Made by a program: the position numbers and the translations under genes | Assembly (NCBI GenBank): GCA_948794795.1 | Contig: CAQGLR010000071.1 | Span: 1-9,245, forward strand | Source of the DNA: an uncultured Lachnospiraceae bacterium | GTDB taxonomy: Bacteria > Bacillota > Clostridia > Lachnospirales > Lachnospiraceae | Direction: 5' to 3' | DNA length: 9,245 nt | The notes under the pieces: generated by a model | What the model saw: the letters and a program-made list of their open reading frames with translations, nothing else | Database searches by the model: none | Told to the model about the DNA's origin: nothing | In this document: piece after piece, positions 5,757-9,245 of the stretch | Layout: each line of letters begins with the position of its first letter | How positions within the stretch are numbered: position 1 is the stretch's first letter

Positions 5757-5864
5757 GTGAATTTCTTTTACGGATTAGCTTATAAACATTCAAAGCATCT
5801 ACAAACATTAGAAGATGAAGCGTTTAGATTATTAAAAGCAGAGAGGACAGTAGAACAGGAATAG
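5757..5864 (+). pseudogene. 3' remnant of a cargo gene like 8939-9169
   Basis: The last 35 codons of a gene closely related to the 76-aa cargo gene at 8939 remain: NFFYGLAYKHSKHLQTLEDE here against NFLYGLAYDHSKHLQTLENE there, both ending in EQE and a stop. The 5' half is missing; sequence left of about 5757 is unrelated. The reading frame is still open, but there is no start codon with a ribosome binding site, so it is a truncated gene. Its last ten bases (ACAGGAATAG) form the start of the conserved block that precedes every plus-strand Xre gene of the array. It is a scar of an earlier or rearranged cassette. Confidence 0.75.
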
Positions 5865-5881
5865 TTTAGAGCAGAAGGGTA
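5855..5881 (+). repeat. Cassette-boundary repeat, copy A
   Basis: ACAGGAATAGTTTAGAGCAG followed by AAGGGTA. It recurs before the plus-strand Xre genes at 7232-7258 and 8420-8446, and its first part also covers the end of the 8939 cargo gene (9160-9175). It includes the ribosome binding site. Confidence 0.75.
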
Positions 5882-5885
5882 CGCT

Positions 5886-6107
5886 ATGAGAAAAAATTTA
5901 AAAGAAGCCCGCCAGAAGGCAGGCATGACACAGAAACAGGTTGCAGAATATCTTAATGTTATGGAACGTCACTATAAAGCATTAGAGTATGGTGAACGTT
6001 TAGGAAGCATTAAGATATGGGACCGTTTAGAGGATTTATTTAATATTAATCAAAGAAAACTCCGTGAGAATGTAGAAAATCATCACGACACAAAAGAAAA
6101 TCTGTAG
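5886..6107 (+). CDS. Cassette A plus-strand Xre-family HTH protein
   Basis: This is a 73-residue single-domain Xre/Cro-type DNA-binding protein. The HTH spans residues about 14-36 (MTQKQVAEYLNVMERHYKAL), followed by a conserved IWDRLEDLF segment (44-52) also seen as LWDKLEDLF and VWDALEDIL in its paralogues at 7263 and 8451. Its first 47 nt are identical in all three genes, silent positions included, and divergence begins inside the HTH. The last 62 nt are antisense to the end of the minus-strand Xre gene 6046-6273. Unlike copies B and C it lacks the conserved promoter repeat upstream and instead follows a truncated cargo gene, so its expression is uncertain. The family call is firm; target DNA is unknown. 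Confidence 0.85.
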   Translation: MRKNLKEARQKAGMTQKQVAEYLNVMERHYKALEYGERLGSIKIWDRLEDLFNINQRKLRENVENHHDTKENL

Positions 6108-6273
6108 AAACATCTAAGTAGTCCGCAATTTTAACTAAATTTTCAATAGGCGGAGTAGTATCACCACTTTCATATTTACGATATGCACGAATATGAATAC
6201 CAAGATAATCTGCCATTTGCTGTGCTGTAATAGATTTGGATTTTCTTATTTGGTTAAGTCTAGTTTTAAACAT
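6046..6273 (-). CDS. Cassette A minus-strand Xre repressor
   Basis: This is a 75-residue Xre/CI-type repressor. The HTH spans about 15-38, with recognition helix around GIHIRAYRKYESG, followed by the usual NLVKIADYLDVSTDFLLCRDD ending. GGAGGTG precedes the ATG. It faces away from the cargo gene at 6377 across a control region with two 19-bp dyads, one filling the spacer of the cargo promoter, so the inferred role is repression of the cargo and of itself. Its tail overlaps the convergent plus-strand Xre gene by 62 nt. The recognition helix differs from those of the cassette B and C repressors, in keeping with their different operators. Confidence 0.88.
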   Translation of the reverse strand: MFKTRLNQIRKSKSITAQQMADYLGIHIRAYRKYESGDTTPPIENLVKIADYLDVSTDFLLCRDDFLHSHGVFFD

Positions 6274-6296
6274 TTTGCACCTCCATTAAAAAAGTA

Positions 6297-6325
6297 TTGA
6301 CAGTGCCTTAATAGTACACTATAAT
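6297..6325 (+). promoter_or_regulatory. Cassette A cargo promoter
   Basis: Perfect consensus TTGACA (6297-6302), 17-bp spacer, TATAAT (6320-6325). The spacer is occupied by operator 1. Confidence 0.85.
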
Positions 6326-6357
6326 ACAAAATATAATAAGTGCCCTATTAAGGCACT
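6302..6357. promoter_or_regulatory. Cassette A operators
   Basis: Operator 1 AGTGCCTTAATAGTACACT (6302-6320) and operator 2 (6339-6357, inverted) agree at 17 of 19 positions, and each has AGTG...CACT dyad ends. Over 14 bp (6301-6314 against 6345-6358) they form a perfect inverted repeat. The centres are 37 bp apart. Binding by the 6046-6273 protein is inferred. Confidence 0.8.
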
Positions 6358-6376
6358 GCAAAAGGAGGTTTCAAGA

Positions 6377-6607
6377 ATGTCATTAACAGAATTTTTATTA
6401 GAATTTGAAGAACTGGAACTGCAAGCTGAAATAATAAGTGCAACATTTTCATTCTGCTATGAGGATTTATCAGAACAGACAAACGAAAAGGCAGAACTTG
6501 TTATAGATGGTTTATTTAACCAGATATATACATTAGCGGACAAAATGAACAGTTTAATACAAAAGGGCTGGAATGAAGTTAGAAAGGATAAGTATAGAAA
6601 GGGATGA
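6377..6607 (+). CDS. Cassette A cargo 1, 76-aa helical protein
   Basis: This is a 76-residue acidic, all-helical soluble protein. AAAGGAGG lies 9 bases before the ATG, and the gene follows the operator-controlled promoter directly. Length and pattern (about residues 45-65, GLFNQIYTLADKMNSL) resemble the cassette C cargo at 8939 (NFLYGLAYDHSKHLQTL), so they may be distant homologues in the same cassette slot. It ends 4 bp before the ATG at 6612, indicating co-transcription. No function is recognised. Confidence 0.75.
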   Translation: MSLTEFLLEFEELELQAEIISATFSFCYEDLSEQTNEKAELVIDGLFNQIYTLADKMNSLIQKGWNEVRKDKYRKG

Positions 6608-6611
6608 TACT

Positions 6612-6842
6612 ATGGGATACAGAGCTACAGAAGAACACAAAACATGGCTGTTTGATTTAGTACATGGGGATTTAAAAGACGAAGATATATTAAAAGGAGT
6701 TATTAAGTATTATGTCCTTAGCGGCTGCAGAATCAACGAGATTGTAGATGATATAGTTTACAGGACAAGCTACAACCTTGACGGAGTAAAAGATATAAAG
6801 GAAAAAGTAGAAGAAGTTCTGGAAGAGGCAGCAGGGATATAA
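6612..6842 (+). CDS. Cassette A cargo 2, 76-aa protein, unknown function
   Basis: This is a 76-residue soluble protein with a Tyr/Trp-containing start (GYRATEEHKTWLFDLVHGDL), a central segment KYYVLSGCRINEIVDDIVYR and an acidic helical end (KEKVEEVLEEAA). AGAAAGGGATG precedes the ATG at 6612; the longer frame from 6573 would overlap the preceding gene and lacks a ribosome binding site. It is the second gene of the cassette A operon. No equivalent is present in cassette B. No family is recognised. Confidence 0.7.
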   Translation: MGYRATEEHKTWLFDLVHGDLKDEDILKGVIKYYVLSGCRINEIVDDIVYRTSYNLDGVKDIKEKVEEVLEEAAGI

Positions 6843-6863
6843 AACCAGAAAGGAAGTAATGTT

Positions 6864-7049
6864 ATGGAAAGTAACAGGGTATCATTACCAAATGCGGCAA
6901 AGGAATTAGGCATGTCCCAGCAGGCATTGCGTGAGCACATGAAGCGCAAAATAATAGATATAGGTTATGTCATTCCAAGCACGAGAGGTGATAGAAAAAA
7001 TTACCTGATATACAGGGATAAATTAGATAAATACATGGGCAAGGCTTAG
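6864..7049 (+). CDS. Cassette A distal 61-aa HTH protein (duplicate 1)
   Basis: This is a 61-residue DNA-binding protein of excisionase/MerR-like HTH type. SLPNAAKELGMSQQALREHM (7-26) is the HTH, followed by a short basic wing (PSTRGDRKNYLIYRDKL). AGAAAGGAAG precedes the ATG. The copy at 8053-8238 differs by one residue (Met to Leu at 58) although the DNA differs at 11 positions, ten of them silent, so both copies appear to be under selection. It is the last gene of the cassette operon. It could act as an excisionase-like architectural factor or as a regulator of the following conserved intergenic region; neither is shown. Confidence 0.82.
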   Translation: MESNRVSLPNAAKELGMSQQALREHMKRKIIDIGYVIPSTRGDRKNYLIYRDKLDKYMGKA

Positions 7050-7140
7050 CCTGGGTTATCCCCTGTTGTGGTCAAAGGCAGCAGGGGGATTAAGGCATAG
7101 TCTGTGTGCGTGCCATGCCTATACAAGGTTTTTACACTTT

Positions 7141-7168
7141 TTTACATATATTACATTGTTTTTATAAT
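7141..7168 (+). promoter_or_regulatory. Promoter of cassette B plus-strand Xre gene
   Basis: TTTACA (7141-7146), 16-bp spacer, TATAAT (7163-7168), within the invariant 62-bp block. It predicts a ~88-nt leader containing CGCACACA and the 9-bp hairpin. Confidence 0.6.
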
Positions 7169-7231
7169 ACATTTACCTCTACAAAACCGCACACAACCCC
7201 TGGTGGTTAGCTATGCCACCAGGGACATAAA

Positions 7232-7258
7232 ACAGGAATAGTTTAGAGCAGAAGGGTA
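7232..7258 (+). repeat. Cassette-boundary repeat, copy B
   Basis: Identical to copy A (5855-5881) over 27 bp. Here it is intergenic, preceded by AGGGACATAAA rather than by a coding region. Confidence 0.75.
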
Positions 7259-7262
7259 TATT

Positions 7263-7490
7263 ATGAGAAAAAATTTAAAAGAAGCCCGCCAGAAGGCAGG
7301 CATGACACAGAAGCAGGTTGCAGAATATTTAGGAATTACAGAACAGCATTACCAGCGTATTGAATATGGTACAACTATTGGAAAAATTGCGCTTTGGGAT
7401 AAACTTGAAGATTTGTTTAATGTTCATCAGCGTGTTCTGCGAGAAATTCATCACGACAAAGCAATTCATCAAGAGATACATCAAGAATAG
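7263..7490 (+). CDS. Cassette B plus-strand Xre-family HTH protein
   Basis: This is a 75-residue paralogue of the 5886 and 8451 proteins. The HTH is MTQKQVAEYLGITEQHYQRI (14-33), then the LWDKLEDLF motif and VHQRVLREIHHD. The tail has the repeat HQEIHQE. GAAGGG precedes the ATG. A promoter lies in the upstream intergenic repeat, so the gene has its own control, apart from the operators that serve the minus-strand partner. The last 74 nt overlap the convergent gene 7417-7641. It may oppose or tune the partner, by transcriptional interference or as a second regulator; this is inference. Confidence 0.87.
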   Translation: MRKNLKEARQKAGMTQKQVAEYLGITEQHYQRIEYGTTIGKIALWDKLEDLFNVHQRVLREIHHDKAIHQEIHQE

Positions 7491-7641
7491 CTGATAATTT
7501 TAATAGTTTTAACATATTGGGCTCAGAAGTACCTAATTCATATCGCTGGTAAGCGTTTGTAGCCATAGAAAGAATCTCAGCCATTTGTTTTTGGGTCAGT
7601 CCTTTTTTTTGGCGCATTTCTTTTAATTTTGTATGAAACAT
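7417..7641 (-). CDS. Cassette B minus-strand Xre repressor
   Basis: This is a 74-residue Xre repressor. The HTH is LTQKQMAEILSMATNAYQRY (15-34), ending SLDELLCRDEF plus a short acidic tail. The ATG at 7641 follows AAGGAGG; a longer reading frame to 7704 would run into the operators and is rejected. It is divergent from the 7781 cargo gene. The control region has two near-identical dyads unrelated to those of cassettes A and C. The inferred role is repressor of the cassette B cargo and itself. Confidence 0.88.
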   Translation of the reverse strand: MFHTKLKEMRQKKGLTQKQMAEILSMATNAYQRYELGTSEPNMLKLLKLSAILDVSLDELLCRDEFLAEHADEH

Positions 7642-7661
7642 AAAAACCTCCTTAAAAATTG

Positions 7662-7690
7662 TTGACACAACAGAAAGTGTTGTATATAAT
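7662..7690 (+). promoter_or_regulatory. Cassette B cargo promoter
   Basis: Perfect consensus TTGACA (7662-7667), 17-bp spacer, TATAAT (7685-7690). Operator 1 fills the spacer. Confidence 0.85.
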
Positions 7691-7720
7691 AGTTCTAAAC
7701 ACAACAGAAAGTGTTGTGTT
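7667..7720. promoter_or_regulatory. Cassette B operators
   Basis: ACAACAGAAAGTGTTGT occurs at 7667-7683 and again, identically, at 7701-7717. The arms ACAACA/TGTTGT surround GAAAG. In the second copy the dyad extends to 9-bp arms (7698-7720). The copies are 34 bp apart in direct orientation. Confidence 0.85.
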
Positions 7721-7780
7721 GCTATATGGTTAATAAGTTAAATAATATTTTATTCTACCATGAATAAGGAGGGAAACACA

Positions 7781-8050
7781 ATGTTGTCACAGAAAGTACA
7801 AGAACTGGAACTTCAAAACAGACGTATGGCAGTAATTATAGAAGATATAACAAAATCAAATGTCCCAAAACCCAAAAACTGCGAGAACTGTAAACATTAC
7901 ATACAACATTACTACAGAACTGAATATGGTGCATACTACAAACTTTATACAGGGCATTGTATATGTGGTGTTCCAACAAAAAAACGTAAAGGAAAGAAGA
8001 ACCCATCACCAGAGGATATGTGTTTATGTTACGAAGAAAGAGGTGAGTAA
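7781..8050 (+). CDS. Cassette B cargo, 89-aa Cys-rich putative zinc-binding protein
   Basis: The protein has 89 residues. Residues 1-28 form a short coiled-coil-like helix (LSQKVQELELQNRRMAVII). From about 34 there is a cysteine-rich module: CENCKHYIQHYYR, then GHCICG about 20 residues later, a lysine-rich loop (KKRKGKKNPS), then CLCYE near the end. The paired cysteines and histidines suggest one bound zinc ion. Small proteins of this CxxC-HY-QHY ... GHC ... C-x-x-YE type are frequent in clostridial prophages, without known activity. AAGGAGGG lies 7 bases before the ATG at 7781. It is expressed from the operator-controlled promoter and ends 2 bp before the HTH gene at 8053. Confidence 0.78.
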   Translation: MLSQKVQELELQNRRMAVIIEDITKSNVPKPKNCENCKHYIQHYYRTEYGAYYKLYTGHCICGVPTKKRKGKKNPSPEDMCLCYEERGE

Positions 8051-8052
8051 AC

Positions 8053-8238
8053 ATGGAAAGTAACAGGGTATCATTACCAAATGCAGCTAAAGAATTAGGC
8101 ATGTCCCAGCAGGCATTGCGTGAGCACATGAAACGCAAAATAATAGACATAGGATATGTCATTCCAAGTACAAGAGGTGATAGAAAAAATTACCTGATAT
8201 ACAGGGATAAATTAGACAAATACCTGGGCAAAGCTTAG
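8053..8238 (+). CDS. Cassette B distal 61-aa HTH protein (duplicate 2)
   Basis: This is a 61-residue HTH protein, identical to that of 6864-7049 except for Leu at residue 58. It follows the zinc-protein gene by 2 bp, with the ribosome binding site (GAAAGAGGTGAG) inside that gene, so the two are translationally linked. It is the distal gene of its cassette, followed by copy 2 of the structured intergenic repeat, exactly as in cassette A. Confidence 0.82.
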   Translation: MESNRVSLPNAAKELGMSQQALREHMKRKIIDIGYVIPSTRGDRKNYLIYRDKLDKYLGKA

Positions 8239-8329
8239 CCCTGGATTATCCTCTGTTGTTGTCAAAGGCAGCAGGGGAATTAGGACATGGTCCGTGTGCG
8301 TACCATGTCTGATAAGGTTTTTACACTTT

Positions 8330-8357
8330 TTTACATATATTACATTGTTTTTATAAT
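8330..8357 (+). promoter_or_regulatory. Promoter of cassette C plus-strand Xre gene
   Basis: TTTACA (8330-8335), 16-bp spacer, TATAAT (8352-8357). Identical to the cassette B copy. Confidence 0.6.
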
Positions 8358-8419
8358 ACATTTACCTCTACAAAAACGCACACAGCCCTGGTGGTTAGCT
8401 ATGCCATCAGGGACATAAA

Positions 8420-8446
8420 ACAGGAATAGTTTAGAGTAGAAGGGTA
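8420..8446 (+). repeat. Cassette-boundary repeat, copy C
   Basis: One mismatch to copies A and B (GAGTAG for GAGCAG). It precedes the plus-strand Xre gene. Confidence 0.75.
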
Positions 8447-8450
8447 TACT

Positions 8451-8696
8451 ATGAGAAAAAATTTAAAAGAAGCCCGCCAGAAGGCAGGCATGACACAACA
8501 ACAGATGGCTGATAAATTAGGTTTAACATTAGGTCATTATCAGAAAATAGAATACAACAAACTTAATGGCTCTTTTGAGGTCTGGGACGCCTTGGAGGAC
8601 ATTCTAGGGATACATCAACGGAAACTCCGAGAGATTCCAGGTAATCATCACGACTCAAAAGAAAATCAACAGGAACATTTAAAAAATCTGCAATAG
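8451..8696 (+). CDS. Cassette C plus-strand Xre-family HTH protein
   Basis: This is an 81-residue paralogue of the 5886 and 7263 proteins. It shares their first 47 nt exactly and then diverges: the HTH is MTQQQMADKLGLTLGHYQKI (14-33), followed by VWDALEDIL and IHQRKLREI. The tail is longer and polar (KENQQEHLKNLQ). It has the largest tail-to-tail overlap of the three cassettes, 134 nt, with gene 8563-8838. Promoter and leader hairpins are those of the upstream repeat. The family is certain; the target is unknown. Confidence 0.87.
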   Translation: MRKNLKEARQKAGMTQQQMADKLGLTLGHYQKIEYNKLNGSFEVWDALEDILGIHQRKLREIPGNHHDSKENQQEHLKNLQ

Positions 8697-8838
8697 AAGC
8701 TAATAAATCTAAATGTGGTTCTCTTACTCCAGCTTCATAGTTTTGATAGGTTCTCAAAGGAATATCAAGAGCATCTGCTGTTTTTTGTAAAGTATATCCT
8801 CTAGTGATTCTAGTAGCACGAAGCCTGTCATGGAACAT
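8563..8838 (-). CDS. Cassette C minus-strand Xre repressor
   Basis: This is a 91-residue Xre repressor. The HTH is YTLQKTADALDIPLRTYQNY (15-34), and the conserved VPVDFLLSRDDYL ending is followed by an extra ~20-residue tail rich in Cys/Pro/Arg (ECPPRRPRPQKSH) that the other two lack. This tail is encoded opposite the HTH+ coding region and may be a read-on product of a lost stop codon. The ATG at 8838 follows GGAGGTAAGC; the longer frame to 8877 starts inside the promoter region and is rejected. It is divergent from the 8939 cargo, with its own operators. Confidence 0.87.
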   Translation of the reverse strand: MFHDRLRATRITRGYTLQKTADALDIPLRTYQNYEAGVREPHLDLLASIADFLNVPVDFLLSRDDYLESLGVSVDVSLECPPRRPRPQKSH

Positions 8839-8862
8839 ATGCTTACCTCCTTCAAAAAATGC

Positions 8863-8891
8863 TTGACTTATACTCAAATTGTACGTATACT
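8863..8891 (+). promoter_or_regulatory. Cassette C cargo promoter
   Basis: TTGACT (8863-8868), 17-bp spacer, TATACT (8886-8891). Operator 1 fills the spacer. Confidence 0.8.
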
Positions 8892-8923
8892 ACATATAAA
8901 AAGATATACCCAATTTGGGTATA
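8869..8923. promoter_or_regulatory. Cassette C operators
   Basis: Operator 2, TATACCCAATTTGGGTATA (8905-8923), is a perfect dyad with 9-bp arms around one central base. Operator 1 (8869-8887) is a degenerate copy with 14 of 19 positions matching. The centres are 36 bp apart. Confidence 0.75.
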
Positions 8924-8938
8924 AAAGGAGGTTACAAC

Positions 8939-9169
8939 ATGAAACTTGCGTTTAAAATCGAAGATGCTACGAACGAAGCAGTTGCTTTTAAAAGCTTACT
9001 ACTGGCAACTATCGAAGCAGCATTTAATAGCGATTATGGACCAGAAGAATTTGAGGAAGCATTTAACTTCCTTTATGGATTAGCTTATGACCATTCAAAA
9101 CATCTGCAAACATTAGAAAATGAGGCATTTATATTATTAGAAGCAGAAAGGGCAGCAGAACAGGAATAG
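8939..9169 (+). CDS. Cassette C cargo 1, 76-aa helical protein
   Basis: This is a 76-residue acidic helical soluble protein (start MKLAFKIEDATNEAVAFKSL; C-terminal half LYGLAYDHSKHLQTLENEAF). AAAGGAGG lies 8 bases before the ATG at 8939, and the gene is the first downstream of the operator-controlled promoter. A second, truncated copy survives at 5757-5864. It has the same length and general pattern as the cassette A cargo at 6377, so it may be a homologue. Its last bases (ACAGGAATAG) are part of the boundary repeat seen before the Xre genes. No known function. Confidence 0.8.
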   Translation: MKLAFKIEDATNEAVAFKSLLLATIEAAFNSDYGPEEFEEAFNFLYGLAYDHSKHLQTLENEAFILLEAERAAEQE

Positions 9170-9191
9170 CTTAGAAAGGGGTGGGTTCATA

Positions 9192-9245
9192 ATGAACCAG
9201 ATAACGATTGATGATTACATTAAACAAAGAATCAAGGAATATGCC
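9192..9245 (+). CDS. Cassette C cargo 2, cut by window end
   Basis: The first 18 codons (MNQITIDDYIKQRIKEYA) of a gene that runs past the window. AAAGGGGTGGG lies about 9 bases before the ATG, 22 bp after the 8939 gene. It is in the position of the second cargo gene of cassette A (6612) but not obviously related to it. Too little is present to assign a function. Confidence 0.6.
   Translation, partial: MNQITIDDYIKQRIKEYA

Larger units (their letters stand above)
7050..7262. promoter_or_regulatory. Structured intergenic repeat, copy 1
   Basis: No gene. In order: hairpin CCCCTGTTG/CAGCAGGGG (7060-7068 with 7079-7087); hairpin with GGCAT/ATGCC ends whose loop contains TGTGTGCG (7103-7110); a 62-bp block (7125-7186) identical to copy 2 that holds a promoter; CGCACACA (7188-7195), complementary to the hairpin loop; and a perfect 9-bp hairpin CCCTGGTGG/CCACCAGGG (7198-7206 with 7216-7224). 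The whole recurs at 8239-8450. Confidence 0.75.
8239..8450. promoter_or_regulatory. Structured intergenic repeat, copy 2
   Basis: No gene. It has the same order of elements as 7050-7262. The second hairpin here is a perfect 8-bp stem GACATGGT/ACCATGTC (8284-8291 with 8302-8309), with loop CCGTGTGCGT. GTGTGCGT (8294-8301) is complementary to ACGCACAC (8376-8383). The block 8314-8375 is identical to 7125-7186. The last hairpin (8386-8394 with 8404-8412) has one G-U pair. Confidence 0.75.

Noticed and set aside
5886..6273. HTH pairs as toxin-antitoxin modules
   Set aside because: Both partners are Xre DNA-binding proteins; no RelE/HigB, HicA or other toxin fold is visible, and the genes are convergent rather than co-transcribed.
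7836..8162. Minus-strand frame opposite the zinc protein and HTH gene
   Set aside because: It lacks a ribosome binding site and is antisense to two well-supported genes, one of them conserved in duplicate.
5855..8446. CRISPR-like array from repeated boundary motifs
   Set aside because: The repeats are about 1.2-1.4 kb apart, contain ribosome binding sites and separate whole genes; there are no short spacers and no cas genes.

Overview
The window is AT-rich DNA with strong AAAGGAGG-type ribosome binding sites and consensus sigma-A promoters. Together with the protein families seen, this points to a low-GC Firmicute, most likely a gut Clostridia (Lachnospiraceae-like). The content is that of one end of an integrated mobile element (prophage or phage-like integrative element). 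There are no rRNA or tRNA genes and no housekeeping genes. The host assignment is inference.

Left end (1-3233): a minus-strand tyrosine integrase with an N-terminal zinc ribbon, next to a non-coding end that carries tandem 11-bp repeats; a predicted ~66-nt small RNA with its own promoter and terminator; a minus-strand two-helix membrane protein with a KPT-repeat linker; a 34-bp palindrome; and a CI-like Xre repressor whose divergent control region holds operator repeats overlapping both promoters. This is a lysogeny-type switch.

Middle (3234-5885): very small genes, many of them paralogous. Three plus-strand helical proteins (68, 76 and 73 aa) share a C-terminal motif. Two plus-strand proteins (57 and 54 aa, not in the supplied track because of their length) are paralogues. 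Each of those two is transcribed divergently from a minus-strand gene, and both divergent gaps carry the same promoter (TTTACT-17-TATAAT) and a 5'-leader hairpin that differs by a compensatory base change. There are also two broken gene remnants and a 57-aa membrane miniprotein with a near-consensus promoter.

Right part (5886-9245): the most striking region. Three tandem cassettes have the same plan: a plus-strand small Xre protein, a minus-strand small Xre protein that overlaps it tail to tail by 62, 74 and 134 nt, a control region with two palindromic operators, then plus-strand cargo. In all three, the first operator fills the 17-bp spacer of a TTGAC(A/T)-TAT(A)A(C)T promoter. The operator sequence is completely different in each cassette, and so is the recognition helix of the minus-strand Xre protein. 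Cassettes A and B end with a near-identical 61-aa HTH gene and a ~212-bp structured intergenic repeat, which carries an invariant promoter for the next cassette. I read this as an expandable array of orthogonal repressor/operator switches, each guarding different small cargo. Its function is not visible from sequence; heteroimmunity or superinfection control is one possibility. The window cuts through the cargo of cassette C.
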